Shown: in pieces, positions 10,315 through 19,250 of the stretch
How the letters are laid out: the number at the start of each line of letters is the position of its first letter
How positions within the stretch are numbered: position 1 is the stretch's first letter
NCBI GenBank assembly: GCA_002343395.1
Contig: DDSN01000057.1
Location: forward strand, 17,386 to 76,741
Direction: 5' to 3'
Origin: Hyphomonadaceae bacterium UBA2389
GTDB taxonomy: Bacteria > Pseudomonadota > Alphaproteobacteria > Caulobacterales > Aquidulcibacteraceae
Length of the DNA: 59,356 nt
Position numbers and translations under genes: made by a program
The notes under the pieces: model-generated
What the model was told of the DNA's origin: nothing
Databases searched by the model: none
What the model saw: the letters and a program-made list of their open reading frames with translations, nothing else

Positions 10315-12414
10315 TCAAGCCGCGTCGCTGGAGACGGCGCCAGCATGGCGTCCCTGTCGCCGTAGAATCTCCCCGAACTCTTGCGCCGGGATCGCCGCGC
10401 CGAAGAGAAAGCCTTGCGCCCAGTGGCACCCGCGCGCGGCCATGAACGTCAAGTCTTCTTGCCGCTCGATGCCCTCCGCGACGATCTCCATGCCAAGCGA
10501 GCGGCCTAGCGCCAAGATCGTCTCCACGATCGCTTCGGCCTGGGGTTCGCCGCGCTCCAGGGCGCGAACGAATTGCTGGTCGATCTTGATCACATCAAAT
10601 GGCAGTTTCGAGAGCGTCGCCAAACTTGAATGCCCGCAGCCAAAATCGTCGATCGCGAACCGGACGCCGACGGCGCGCAAAGGCTGCATGGCGCGCACCG
10701 CGCGCTCAGGGTCCTCCATGATCATCGACTCGGTGATTTCCAACTCAAGCAAGCTTGGCGCGAGCCCCGCTTGATCTACAACGCGAAGGACGCTTTCGCC
10801 GAACCGTTCATTGCGGAACTGCAGCGCCGACACGTTGACCGCCACCTTGATCGGATGACCGGCGCGCGCCCAGCCGGCTGCCTTCCAGCAGGCTTCGCGC
10901 AAGATCACGTCCGACAGCGTGCCGATGAGCCCGCTTTCCTCGGCCACCGGAATAAAGCGCCCTGGACTAACAATCGTACGATCCGGACGAATCCAGCGCG
11001 CCAGCGCCTCGCAGCCCTCGACGCGGCCCGATGCGATGCTGATTTTCGGCTGAAAATAAGCGTGGAACTCATTGTGCTCGAAGGCGGCGCGCATTTCGCG
11101 CTCCAACGTCAAGCGAGAGACGACCTCGCGGTCGAGCGCGGCGGTAAACGCCTTGACCCGCGCGGCGCTGGTTTGGGCAGCCTCCGCCGACAGGCGCGCC
11201 TGACGGATGATCACGTTCGCTTCACGGCTCTTGTTCGTCACCATCGCCACGCCGCTGCACGCGGCGAGCGAGAACTTGTGACCGCGCCACTCCAGCGCCT
11301 CGCAAAGCGCCGCATTGAGGTGCAAGGCGAAACGAATAGCTTCGTCCGCGGACACGTCCGGCGTAAATACCGCGAACTCGCAGGCGCCGAGCCTTGCCGG
11401 CAACGGAACGCTCGCCGCCCCGCCCCGGCGCACGCCCTTGTCCACGACGCGAACGCTCGTGGACACCTTGTCGGCGACAAGCAAAAGCAGATCGCGCGCG
11501 GCGTCAGGCGCCAAGGTTTGCAACAGCTTCGCCAAGCGTTGCAGGTCAATCACGATAACGGCGCCCGTACGTTCACCGGCGCTTCTCGCGATGAAGTGGT
11601 CCACCTCCCGGGAAAAACGCTCATGATTGGGCAGCCGCGTCATCGGATCAACAAACGCGACCTGTTGGATATGGCGAACGGACGCCTCAACGCGCGCTGT
11701 CATCTTGTTGAACGCCTTCGCCAGCGTTTCAAATTCGTCGCCGGTGTTGATCTGAATGAGCGCAACCTCGCCGCGCTCTCCGATGCGCTCCGCATGCCGC
11801 GCGAGTTCATCCAAGGGCGCGACGGCGTGGCGCACGGCGCGCGCCGTCACCGGAATCGAGGCCGCCAACAAACAAACGACGATGAGGAGGAATGGGGCCA
11901 GAGAGGTCCACACGTGCGCGCGGTACGCGTCCCCGCGCCAGACCGCCACGGCGGCGCTCCTTCGCCCGCCAGCGGAGACGATCGGCTCCCCGATCGCCAA
12001 CATCCCGTCGAAGCGCAAGACCTGCCGCACGCCCGATGCGCGGACCGCGGCAGCCAGTCTGATCGCCACCGCCGAGCCGCTCGCTTCGTCGCCGGTCGAG
12101 GCGATCAGGCGTCCATCCCCATCTTGTACAATAAGGCGCAACAATTCCGGCCGCCGCGCGGCGGCGTCCATTACCCCACTGAGATCGTCCGCACTGTTCG
12201 TCAGCGTCCCCTCGCTCACAGCGTCGGCAAAGCCGTGCGTGATCTCGCTGGCGATGGCGATCTGCTGGCGCCCGCTTTGGTGCGCGGCGCCCCAAACGAG
12301 CGCGAGCGCGGTCAGGGCCGCCGTGACAATGACAAGGCCGCATGCGAACGCGACGGCGCGCGCGGCAAGTCCGCGCGGCCGCACACTCTCAGTGACAAAA
12401 CCCCGAAGCGACAT
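10315..12414 (-). CDS. membrane-anchored c-di-GMP phosphodiesterase (degenerate GGDEF + EAL)
   Basis: A 699-residue signalling protein. Order: transmembrane helix (~18-45), periplasmic sensor (~46-170), second transmembrane helix (~171-195), HAMP-like linker, GGDEF domain (~255-415), EAL domain (~440-685). The GGDEF signature has become GACEF, so cyclase activity is probably lost. The EAL domain keeps the metal and catalytic pattern: CEALARW, NVSALQF, LELEITES, IDDFGCGHSS, IKIDQQFV and EIVAEGIE. It should therefore hydrolyse c-di-GMP, with the GGDEF domain perhaps acting as a GTP or product sensor. The antisense strand is open by composition only. Confidence 0.9.
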   Translation of the reverse strand: MSLRGFVTESVRPRGLAARAVAFACGLVIVTAALTALALVWGAAHQSGRQQIAIASEITHGFADAVSEGTLTNSADDLSGVMDAAARRPELLRLIVQDGDGRLIASTGDEASGSAVAIRLAAAVRASGVRQVLRFDGMLAIGEPIVSAGGRRSAAVAVWRGDAYRAHVWTSLAPFLLIVVCLLAASIPVTARAVRHAVAPLDELARHAERIGERGEVALIQINTGDEFETLAKAFNKMTARVEASVRHIQQVAFVDPMTRLPNHERFSREVDHFIARSAGERTGAVIVIDLQRLAKLLQTLAPDAARDLLLLVADKVSTSVRVVDKGVRRGGAASVPLPARLGACEFAVFTPDVSADEAIRFALHLNAALCEALEWRGHKFSLAACSGVAMVTNKSREANVIIRQARLSAEAAQTSAARVKAFTAALDREVVSRLTLEREMRAAFEHNEFHAYFQPKISIASGRVEGCEALARWIRPDRTIVSPGRFIPVAEESGLIGTLSDVILREACWKAAGWARAGHPIKVAVNVSALQFRNERFGESVLRVVDQAGLAPSLLELEITESMIMEDPERAVRAMQPLRAVGVRFAIDDFGCGHSSLATLSKLPFDVIKIDQQFVRALERGEPQAEAIVETILALGRSLGMEIVAEGIERQEDLTFMAARGCHWAQGFLFGAAIPAQEFGEILRRQGRHAGAVSSDAA

Positions 12415-12534
12415 GACCGCCCTCGCGCACGCCGCTCTGAACGTGCGCTCGTCATCTGGAGCTGCTTTGGTTAGCGACGCCTGAAATGGACGAGAATTTG
12501 CGGCGGTTTGGCACGAAAATCGCGCCAGCAGAGC

Positions 12535-13044
12535 TTAACGCGAGCTTACACGGCGGCGCAGGAAGACATAAAACGCGCCAGGCCCGCCGTGGGCGCGGTG
12601 GGCGGTCGCGTAGCCCGCGACAAGGGTTCTAAGCGCCGGCTCCGCGAGCCAGCCCGGCAGCGCGCGCCGCAAGACGCCCTCGCCGCCGCGCCCAATCCCG
12701 GTGACGACGAGGACGGTTCTCTCCTCCCTCTCGTGGGCGCGCTCCAAGAACCGCTGCAACACGTCGCGCCCACCTAAATAGGTGCACCCGTGAAGGTCGA
12801 GGCTTGCGCCAATTTCGACCTTGCCCCGGCGTATTCGCTTCTCGTTCGCGCGGTTGGTTAGAGGCGCGGAGACCTGGTGATTCTGCGAGAAGGGTCTGGC
12901 GTGCGTAAACGCCGGTTTGGGCGCCAATGGCGGATGCGGCTCCAGAAAATGCGGGTGCGACCTGTGCCTCCGCGCCACGTCCTCGGTCGCGCGCCGCCAA
13001 AGCGCTTGCTCTTCTTCGCTTAGCGCGCGCCTGCCCTTACTCAA
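12535..13044 (-). CDS. Smr-domain protein
   Basis: About 169 residues with a C-terminal Smr domain: LDLHGCT near residue 85 and TGIGRGGEGVLRRALPGWL near 117, the two hallmark motifs. Smr domains are nuclease or nucleic-acid-binding modules, here as a stand-alone protein rather than fused to MutS2. I place the start at TTG 13044, which overlaps the Tim44-like stop as TTGA and yields the common N-terminus SKGRRALSEEEQALWRRA. An ATG at 13071 is the alternative. Confidence 0.85.
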   Translation of the reverse strand: MSKGRRALSEEEQALWRRATEDVARRHRSHPHFLEPHPPLAPKPAFTHARPFSQNHQVSAPLTNRANEKRIRRGKVEIGASLDLHGCTYLGGRDVLQRFLERAHEREERTVLVVTGIGRGGEGVLRRALPGWLAEPALRTLVAGYATAHRAHGGPGAFYVFLRRRVSSR

Positions 13045-13637
13045 GCAGCCTGAACGCGGGACAGAAGCCAATTAGGATCGGATGAACGAATGTTGCGCTC
13101 AAATGTCCAGCGCTCGCGCGCATCGCGCACGCCATGCGCGCCTTCCGCCAGTTCGGCCTCAAACTTCACGGTGATGCGCGCCGTCTCGCCTTGCAGCGAG
13201 GCGTCGCTGACTTCCGCCGCGCGCAAGCGCACAAGCTCAGGCCCCGCCCCGCCAGACGCGGCGCGCTGCGCGATCGCGGCGGCGTAGGACTCATAAACCC
13301 GGGGCGCGAGCAAGCCCCGCAATGTCTCGATGTCGCCCTTAGCGAAGGCGGACACGATCATCTCGTACGCGGCGCGCGCGCCAGACACGAAGCGATCGAC
13401 TTCGAAGCTCGGATCCGCGCGAACAATGGCGAGCAAGCCCTCGCCCGCCGCACCCGCCGTCGTCGGCGGGATGGGGCGCGGTTGTCGAAGCGGTTCAGGA
13501 GATAATTCACCCTGGGCTGGCGCGGGCTGCGCGGGCCGCTCTGAACCGGTCCGCTTCCCAAGCGTGGCGTAGAGGCGGAACAGCACGAAACCGGCGATAA
13601 ACGCCAGGATCACAATCTCCAAAAGGCCCTGGTCCAA
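13041..13637 (-). CDS. Tim44/TimA-like membrane-associated protein
   Basis: A 198-residue protein with one N-terminal transmembrane helix (ILAFIAGFVLFRLYATLGKRTG), a proline-rich linker, and a C-terminal Tim44-like domain (~80-195) with FVSGARAAYEMIVSAFAKGD and the end WTFERNIRSSDPNWLLSRVQ. Bacterial Tim44 homologues (TimA) are inner-membrane proteins implicated in translocation or membrane-protein handling. It sits upstream of the Smr gene with a 4-base overlap, and its 5' end faces secB across 140 bases that must hold both promoters. Confidence 0.88.
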   Translation of the reverse strand: MDQGLLEIVILAFIAGFVLFRLYATLGKRTGSERPAQPAPAQGELSPEPLRQPRPIPPTTAGAAGEGLLAIVRADPSFEVDRFVSGARAAYEMIVSAFAKGDIETLRGLLAPRVYESYAAAIAQRAASGGAGPELVRLRAAEVSDASLQGETARITVKFEAELAEGAHGVRDARERWTFERNIRSSDPNWLLSRVQAA

Positions 13638-13777
13638 GGATCATACTCCGCAAGCCGCACCCGCGCTTTCGGGTCAAGATAATGCCAAGCGGGGCTGGGT
13701 TCCAGGCCAGTCGCGTTGCCGCACCCCTTTGCCCGTGCTAGCCCGCTTCCCCTTCTACCCGCAGAAAGAGCTGGCTC

Positions 13778-14296
13778 ATGACCATGCCGCCCGCGCCCGA
13801 AGGCGCTCCAATTCCGGCTGATTCACCGCACCTGCGGGTGCTGACGCAGTACGTTAAGCAGCTGTCATTTCGCAATGCTGGGGCCGCGCTTGCCCAGGCC
13901 TACGAGGTTCAGCCCGCCGTGGATATGGGGGTCGAGGTAAAGTCGCGCCCCCTGGGTCAAGGCGAGGCGACTGAGGTTGACCTCTGCATCAACGTCAACG
14001 CGCGGCGCGACGATACCCTGATCTTCTCGGTCGATCTGGTTTACGCAGGCGTTTTTCAGTTCGTGAACGTCCGCCCCGACGACGTTGAGCCGTTGATCTG
14101 GATCGAGTGCCCGCGCCTGCTCTTTCCCTTCAGCCGGCAAATTCTGGCGGAAATCACCCGCGAAGGCGGATATCCTCCGCTGCTCATCAATCCGATTGAC
14201 TTCACGCCACTCTACTGGGCGGAGCTGCGCGACCGCCAAGACAAGCAAATGGCGGTGGATTTGGGCGACACGCCGCTTGCCGGAAACCCCGTCTAG
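13778..14296 (+). CDS. secB: export chaperone SecB
   Basis: A 172-residue SecB: SPHLRVLTQYVKQLSFRN near residue 16, the central VDLVYAGVFQFVN, and IECPRLLFPFSRQILAEIT are family segments. SecB is a tetramer that holds preproteins unfolded and hands them to SecA. The start at 13778 follows GAAAGAGCTGGCTC. Its stop overlaps the convergent dnaQ stop by four bases. Confidence 0.96.
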   Translation: MTMPPAPEGAPIPADSPHLRVLTQYVKQLSFRNAGAALAQAYEVQPAVDMGVEVKSRPLGQGEATEVDLCINVNARRDDTLIFSVDLVYAGVFQFVNVRPDDVEPLIWIECPRLLFPFSRQILAEITREGGYPPLLINPIDFTPLYWAELRDRQDKQMAVDLGDTPLAGNPV

Positions 14297-15036
14297 CCCC
14301 CCGTTTTCAGCCACACCGCATCCGGCCCGAGCGCCGCGACGAACGCCGCGTGCGCATCGCGTTCGTCGGCGCTTAGTCGAGGCTGCAACGGGGTGACGCG
14401 CGGCGTGCGGCGCACGAACTCAACAAGCCGCGGCGCAGCACCCGCCTCGGCGACCGCCTCGTTTGCGTCGAACGCCAATTTCTGCTCCCGACCGCCCTTC
14501 AGATTCAGATAAACCTCGGCGAGAATGCGGGAGTCGATAAGCGCGCCGTGACCGCCTGCGCCTTTTCGCGCCGAAAGGTCGAACCCATAGCGGTCCAGCT
14601 GAAACCGCTTGGCGAGCGCATCCAAGGAACACGACGCGCCCGGAAAACGTTTCCGCGCCAGCGCCAGTGTGTCGACAAACCGCTCCGAGCCCAGAGGCGC
14701 CAATCCGCAACGCCGCAGTTCCGCGTTGATGAACCCCTGATCGAAGGAAGCGTTGTGCGCAACCAAAGGCGCGTCCGCAATGAAGTCGAGAAATTCCCGC
14801 GCCAGTTCGCCGAAACGGCGGTGACTGCGTAAGAACTCCAGGCGCAGACCATGGACGCGCACAACCTCTTCCGGGACGTCGCGCTCAGGGTTGACGTAGG
14901 CATGAAACTCGCGGCCGGTGCGCTCCAGGTTGATGACCTCGACGCATCCGATTTCGACAATCCGGTCCCGCTGACGTTCATCCTCGTGGTCGGGGAAGAC
15001 GCCTGTCGTTTCCGTGTCGAATAGGATTTCGCGCAT
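14293..15036 (-). CDS. dnaQ: DNA polymerase III epsilon subunit (3'-5' proofreading exonuclease)
   Basis: A 247-residue DEDDh exonuclease. ExoI is FDTETTG at residues 5-11, ExoII lies around VAHNASFDQGFINAEL near 100, and ExoIII is the GHGALIDSRILAEVY segment near 160 with its catalytic histidine and aspartate. A C-terminal region after ~180 is where epsilon binds the alpha subunit. I set the start at MREILFDTETTG (15036), 10 bases after coaE. It is last in the ppsR-maf-aroE-coaE-dnaQ cluster, a conserved arrangement beside the origin in this group. Confidence 0.96.
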   Translation of the reverse strand: MREILFDTETTGVFPDHEDERQRDRIVEIGCVEVINLERTGREFHAYVNPERDVPEEVVRVHGLRLEFLRSHRRFGELAREFLDFIADAPLVAHNASFDQGFINAELRRCGLAPLGSERFVDTLALARKRFPGASCSLDALAKRFQLDRYGFDLSARKGAGGHGALIDSRILAEVYLNLKGGREQKLAFDANEAVAEAGAAPRLVEFVRRTPRVTPLQPRLSADERDAHAAFVAALGPDAVWLKTGG

Positions 15037-15046
15037 GCGCCATCGG

Positions 15047-15640
15047 CTAATCCTGTTCGCCGAGCGCGTCCAGCACGGCGCGGACCTGCGCGCGCGTCGC
15101 CTCGAGATCGGCGCCTGTGTCGATGACGAAGTCCGCGCGCGCGCGTTTTTCCGCATCCGGCATTTGGCGCGCCAAAATGGCGTCGAGCTTTTCTGGCGTC
15201 ATGCTTGGCCGCGCCAGAACGCGAGCGCGCTGCACATCCGGCGGCGCAGAAACCACAACGCTTACATCGACAAGCCGGTTGCCGCCGCCCTCAAAAAGCA
15301 GCGGAACGTCAAGGACCACCCAACGCTGCCCCTGCCGCCGGTTTCGCTCCAGGAAGGCCAGCTGCTCGTCGCGCACGAGCGGATGCACAATGCGTTCAAG
15401 CTCGCGCATCGCCTCCGAATCCCCAATGACCCGAGCAGAGAGCGCCGCTCGGTCGACGCCCCCGCCTGTGGTAACCCCAGGAAACGCCCGCTCAACCGCA
15501 TCGACCGCGCCCCCTCCGGGCGCATAGAGCGCATGCACGGCGGCGTCGGAATCAAAGAATGGCGCGCCCTCGGCCGCAAACATCTGGGCGACTGTCGACT
15601 TGCCCATCCCAATAGAGCCGGTGAGCCCTATCACGATCAT
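15047..15640 (-). CDS. coaE: dephospho-CoA kinase
   Basis: A 197-residue P-loop kinase performing the last step of coenzyme A synthesis. The P-loop is GLTGSIGMGKST (residues 5-16). The DVPLLFEGGG segment near 107 is the substrate-binding region. The ATG at 15640 overlaps the aroE stop (ATGA), so the two are coupled. Confidence 0.96.
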   Translation of the reverse strand: MIVIGLTGSIGMGKSTVAQMFAAEGAPFFDSDAAVHALYAPGGGAVDAVERAFPGVTTGGGVDRAALSARVIGDSEAMRELERIVHPLVRDEQLAFLERNRRQGQRWVVLDVPLLFEGGGNRLVDVSVVVSAPPDVQRARVLARPSMTPEKLDAILARQMPDAEKRARADFVIDTGADLEATRAQVRAVLDALGEQD

Positions 15641-16461
15641 TCGGCGATCGCCTCGAGCAGCCGCGCGCGCGCGCGCGTCGTATCGGGCTGCACGCCGAAC
15701 CAGAGCTCGAAAGCGCGCGCACCCTGGTGAATGAGCATGCCTAGCCCATCAATCGAGATGAGCCCCCGCTCCCGCGCCGACACAAAAAACGGCGTCAGTA
15801 GCGGCCGATAGACCACATCGAAGGCGATCGCTCCAGCCTTGCATACCTGAAACGGCCAGTCATGCGACGGCGCGCTGGTCATGCCCAGCGTCGTTGTTTG
15901 CACGATAAGGTCGGCGGCGCCGAAACAGCGTTCCATGTCGTCCCAACGCGCAGCGCGCCCATTTCTCAGCGTTGATGCGAGACGCTGGCTGCGATCAAAG
16001 GTTCTGTTCACAAACGTGATGCTGTCCACGTAAGGAGAGAGCGCGCGGCCCACCCCGCCGGCGGCGCCGCCCGCGCCAATCACCACAACGCGCCGCACCC
16101 GCAAACGCCAGTCAGGCGCGCCCTCCCCCAGCGCATCGAGAAACCCCAAGCCGTCGGTGTTGAACGCGCTCACGCTGCCGTCATCCTCTAAGCGCAGGAC
16201 ATTGGCGGATTCACTTTCGCTGCGATCGGCCGCTTCGGCCGCCGCCGCCTTGAACGGAACGGTTACGTTCGCGCCCGCGACGCCAAAGCGCATGAGCTCC
16301 CGCAGACTCGCCGCTGGATTAGAACTCTGCAGGCGAAGCGCCACATACACAGCGTCTAGGCTCGCATCCGCTATCCAAGCGTTGTGCAGCACCGGAGACA
16401 GAGAATGTCGAACCGGATCGCCTATCACGGCGAAGAGCCTGGTCGCGCTTGAAATGCTCAT
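15637..16461 (-). CDS. aroE: shikimate dehydrogenase
   Basis: A 274-residue enzyme that reduces 3-dehydroshikimate with NADPH in aromatic amino acid synthesis. Substrate-binding motifs are HSLSPVLHNAW near residue 18 and NVTVPFK near 65 (catalytic lysine). The nucleotide motif VVIGAGGAAGGVGRAL lies near 127. FNTDGLGFLDAL is also family-typical. It overlaps maf (upstream) and coaE (downstream) by four bases each. Confidence 0.95.
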   Translation of the reverse strand: MSISSATRLFAVIGDPVRHSLSPVLHNAWIADASLDAVYVALRLQSSNPAASLRELMRFGVAGANVTVPFKAAAAEAADRSESESANVLRLEDDGSVSAFNTDGLGFLDALGEGAPDWRLRVRRVVVIGAGGAAGGVGRALSPYVDSITFVNRTFDRSQRLASTLRNGRAARWDDMERCFGAADLIVQTTTLGMTSAPSHDWPFQVCKAGAIAFDVVYRPLLTPFFVSARERGLISIDGLGMLIHQGARAFELWFGVQPDTTRARARLLEAIAE

Positions 16462-17048
16462 GCCGGCATCAAACCATGTTGGCGCAGGAACGCCAGCAGC
16501 GGCAGCAACGGCAATCCCAGAACAGAGAAGTAGTCGCCCTCCACGCGCTCAAATAGCTGAGCGCCGACGCCCTCCAATTGATAGGCGCCGACCGAATGTA
16601 GCGCCGCGTCGCCTGCTTGCGTGAGGTATTCATCGAGAAAAGCGTCGGAAAACGCGCGCATCCGCAGTCGCGGCGTTTCAATATGCCGCCACAGGACTGC
16701 GCCCTCATGCGCAACGACGGCCGCGGAGATCAGTTCGTGCGATCGCCCGCGCAAGCGCGAAAGATGCGTGCGCGCCTCCGCCGTGCTTTTTGGTTTGTCG
16801 AGCGTTTCGGCGTCCAGCGCCAACATCTGATCGGCGCCGATCACATAACCAGTGTGGCGCTGCGACACCGAGAGCGCCTTAAGTTCCGCCAGAGCATCAG
16901 CCTGATCCCTTGGGGAGAGGCCTTCGCTCCGCAGCGAGGCTTTCGCCGCCTCCTCATCCACGTGGGCGACAACGACATCGAAACGTACGCCCGCCGCCTC
17001 GAGCATCTGCCGGCGAATACGACTCTGCGAGGCGAGGATCACGGTCAT
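16458..17048 (-). CDS. maf: Maf-family nucleoside-triphosphate pyrophosphatase
   Basis: A 196-residue Maf protein: ILASQSRIRRQMLEAAG at the N-terminus, VIGADQMLALDAE near 72, and the C-terminal GLPLLPLLAFLR. Maf enzymes hydrolyse non-canonical or pyrimidine nucleotides and have been linked to septum control. The start MTVILASQS at 17048 overlaps the ppsR stop as ATGA; upstream in-frame codons run through ppsR and are not native. Confidence 0.93.
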   Translation of the reverse strand: MTVILASQSRIRRQMLEAAGVRFDVVVAHVDEEAAKASLRSEGLSPRDQADALAELKALSVSQRHTGYVIGADQMLALDAETLDKPKSTAEARTHLSRLRGRSHELISAAVVAHEGAVLWRHIETPRLRMRAFSDAFLDEYLTQAGDAALHSVGAYQLEGVGAQLFERVEGDYFSVLGLPLLPLLAFLRQHGLMPA

Positions 17049-17872
17049 GGGTCGCGATGCTCCGCCAGGAGGTTGAGCACCGCCGCCGCCGTCTCTTCGA
17101 TGGATCGTCGGGAAACATCGATCGTCGGCCATCCCTCGCGCTCGAAGAGCTTTTGCGCGTCCATGACTTCGCGGCGAACGGCGTCCTCGTCGGTATAGTC
17201 GCCCGCGCGCGTTTCCTTCATGGCGGCGAGACGATTGCGCCGGATATGAATAAGCCGGTCCGCCGTGATCAGGAGCCCGACAACAAGCGGGCGGCGCTCC
17301 GCGAAAACTTCTTGGGGCAGCGGCACGCCTGGCACCAGCGGCACGTTCGCGGCTTTCACGCCGCGATGCGCCAAATACACGCTGGTCGGCGTCTTTGAGG
17401 TGCGGCTGACGCCCACCAAGATCACGTCGGCGTCAGCGAGCTCAATAGCCTGTTGGCCGTCGTCATGATACATAGCGAAGTCAAGCGCATCGATGCGTTT
17501 GAAATACTCCGCATTGAGCTTCCGCGAAGCGCCGACTCGATGGTTCAGTTCTTGACCAAGATAACGCGACGTCATGTCCAGCACCGGATCAAGAATCGCG
17601 ACGCAAGGCATGCCGAGCCGCACACACGCCTCCTCGAGAATTCCCCTGTGCTCAAGATTTGAAAGCGTGAACATAACGACGCCAGGTGCGGCTTCGATCT
17701 CGTTGATGACGCGTTCCAGCTGCCGGATTGACCGCACCAGGAAATAAGAGTGCTCAATCGGCAAAATGTTATCGAACTGAGCGCAGGTCGCCCGCATCAC
17801 GCCCGCGAGCGTTTCGCCGGTGGAGTCCGACACAAGATGGACATTGAAATAGGTGGCCAGCCGCTCACGCAT
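17045..17872 (-). CDS. ppsR: PPDK/PEP-synthase regulatory protein (bifunctional kinase/phosphorylase)
   Basis: A 275-residue DUF299 protein. These phosphorylate and dephosphorylate pyruvate phosphate dikinase or PEP synthase on a threonine, using ADP and phosphate. The N-terminal HLVSDSTGETL and the P-loop-like GVSRTSKTPTSVYLA near 155 are diagnostic. It heads the leftward cluster and starts at the edge of the origin-like region, so its promoter lies in that gap. Confidence 0.93.
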   Translation of the reverse strand: MRERLATYFNVHLVSDSTGETLAGVMRATCAQFDNILPIEHSYFLVRSIRQLERVINEIEAAPGVVMFTLSNLEHRGILEEACVRLGMPCVAILDPVLDMTSRYLGQELNHRVGASRKLNAEYFKRIDALDFAMYHDDGQQAIELADADVILVGVSRTSKTPTSVYLAHRGVKAANVPLVPGVPLPQEVFAERRPLVVGLLITADRLIHIRRNRLAAMKETRAGDYTDEDAVRREVMDAQKLFEREGWPTIDVSRRSIEETAAAVLNLLAEHRDP

Positions 17873-17900
17873 TGGCGCTACTTATCAGCGACCGCACCAC

Positions 17901-17909
17901 TGTGGACAA
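17901..17909 (-). promoter_or_regulatory. DnaA-box-like site
   Basis: TGTGGACAA on the plus strand, one base from the consensus TGTGGATAA (TTATCCACA on the minus strand). It sits nine bases before the CtrA site, an arrangement that would let CtrA and DnaA compete. Confidence 0.5.
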
Positions 17910-17917
17910 GCTGTTGG

Positions 17918-17932
17918 TTAACACGCTGTTAA
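17918..17932. promoter_or_regulatory. CtrA full-site (TTAA-N7-TTAA)
   Basis: TTAACACGCTGTTAA, a perfect TTAA-N7-TTAA, the recognition pattern of the cell-cycle regulator CtrA. It lies in the hemE-ppsR gap where Caulobacter's CtrA origin sites lie. CtrA there represses replication in swarmer cells. Confidence 0.68.
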
Positions 17933-18212
17933 CGCACACTTCCGTTCGCGGGAACGCCGAGGCGGCCCGTCCGCCCTATCCGCATCCTCGATTCCTCCCC
18001 GGCCTTTCCACAAGCCCCAGATTTGCTTTGAAGGGAATCGGACCCTGCACCCTTTGGCCAAAGGCGCTCATGCCACATGGCTTTTTCGCAGCCCACGCAT
18101 CAGGACAACCCTGGGGACAAAAAGTGAGCATCCCGGTTGTCCCGGTTTGCCTATCGCTACAACAACGAGTCTTCTCTAAATCTCAGTTCAAGAAATAGGT
18201 TTGGAAGAAGTC

Positions 18213-19250
18213 ATGGCCGCCGGGCAACCTGCTTTGCTTCGCGTTTTAACGGGGGAGCGTCTCGACCCGCCTCCGATTTGGATTATGCGCCAGGCGGGGC
18301 GGTATCTCCCGGAGTACCGGGAGCTTAGAAAGCGCGCAAAAAGCTTTCTGGACTTTTGCTATTCCCCCGCTCTCGCAACGGAAGCGGTGCTTCAGCCGCT
18401 GAGGCGATTCCCCCTCGATGCGGCGATTTTGTTCTCCGACATTTTGGTCGTTCCGGACGCGCTGGGCAGAAAGGTCTGGTTCGTTGAAGGCGAGGGTCCA
18501 AGACTGGAGCCGCTAATTGTCGAAGCGGCATGGCGCTTCGACGATTCGGAACGGGCGTTGCAGCGGCTGGCGCCGGTGTATGAAGCGGTTGAGCGGATCA
18601 AGGGAGCGCTTCCCGCGGGAACGCCGCTGATCGGTTTTTGCGGGGCGCCCTGGACGGTGGCGACTTACATGCTCCAGGGCGAAGGCGGCGAAAAGGACCG
18701 GGCGCGCCGCGCTGCCTATGAAAGACCGGCGGATGTCGACCGGCTGCTTGAGGTCTTGGCTGATATCAGCGCGTTGCACCTCAACGAACAGGTGAAGGCC
18801 GGGGCCGATTGCCTGCAAATATTCGAGAGCTGGGCCGAGGGGTTGTCTCCAGCGCTTTTTGAAAGGCTCGTCATCAAGCCGACACGGCGTTTGGTGGAAC
18901 GCTTGCGGGCGTTGGGCTGTGCCGTTCCAGTGATCGGATTTCCTCGTGGCGCAGGCGCGCAGACCGAAACCTATGCGCTTCAAACCGGCGTCACCGCTCT
19001 TGGCGTGGATACGCAAACACCGGCTTCGTTCCTGCGCGGCGGACAGACCAGCGCCGCTATGGCGTTACAGGGAAATCTCGACCCGCAGCTGCTTGTTGTC
19101 GGCGGAGAAGCGCTCGAAAAAGGCGTGCGCGACGTCGTGGAGAGCTTTCGAAACGCACCGCACATTTTCAACCTTGGTCATGGCATCACGCCTGAAGCAA
19201 CGCCTGAAAATGTGGCGCGGCTTGTCGCCTTGGTGAAAGGCCACGCATGA
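18213..19250 (+). CDS. hemE: uroporphyrinogen III decarboxylase
   Basis: A 345-residue haem-pathway enzyme that converts uroporphyrinogen III to coproporphyrinogen III. The N-terminal signature PIWIMRQAGRYLPEYR contains the substrate arginines. FSDILVVPDALG and GFCGAPWTVATYM are further family motifs. ATG 18213 has GGAAGAAG seven bases upstream and is preferred over TTG 18201. Its stop overlaps the hemH start (ATGA). Confidence 0.97.
   Translation: MAAGQPALLRVLTGERLDPPPIWIMRQAGRYLPEYRELRKRAKSFLDFCYSPALATEAVLQPLRRFPLDAAILFSDILVVPDALGRKVWFVEGEGPRLEPLIVEAAWRFDDSERALQRLAPVYEAVERIKGALPAGTPLIGFCGAPWTVATYMLQGEGGEKDRARRAAYERPADVDRLLEVLADISALHLNEQVKAGADCLQIFESWAEGLSPALFERLVIKPTRRLVERLRALGCAVPVIGFPRGAGAQTETYALQTGVTALGVDTQTPASFLRGGQTSAAMALQGNLDPQLLVVGGEALEKGVRDVVESFRNAPHIFNLGHGITPEATPENVARLVALVKGHA

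Larger units (their letters stand above)
17873..18212. other. candidate chromosome replication origin (Cori-like), between ppsR and hemE
   Basis: A ~340-base non-coding gap between divergent ppsR and hemE. In Caulobacter crescentus the origin Cori lies beside hemE and carries CtrA sites, DnaA boxes and GANTC methylation sites. Here I see a full CtrA site (17918-17932), a DnaA-like box one base off consensus (17901-17909), two weaker boxes (around 18005 and 18112), GATTC at 17990 and GAATC at 18035. A comparatively AT-rich stretch lies at 18165-18205. Synteny and motif content agree, but no helical-phase or skew evidence is available here. Confidence 0.72.

Noticed and set aside
10630..12474. 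614-codon frame antisense to the EAL gene.
   Set aside because: Same cause; the EAL protein has recognisable domains across the region.
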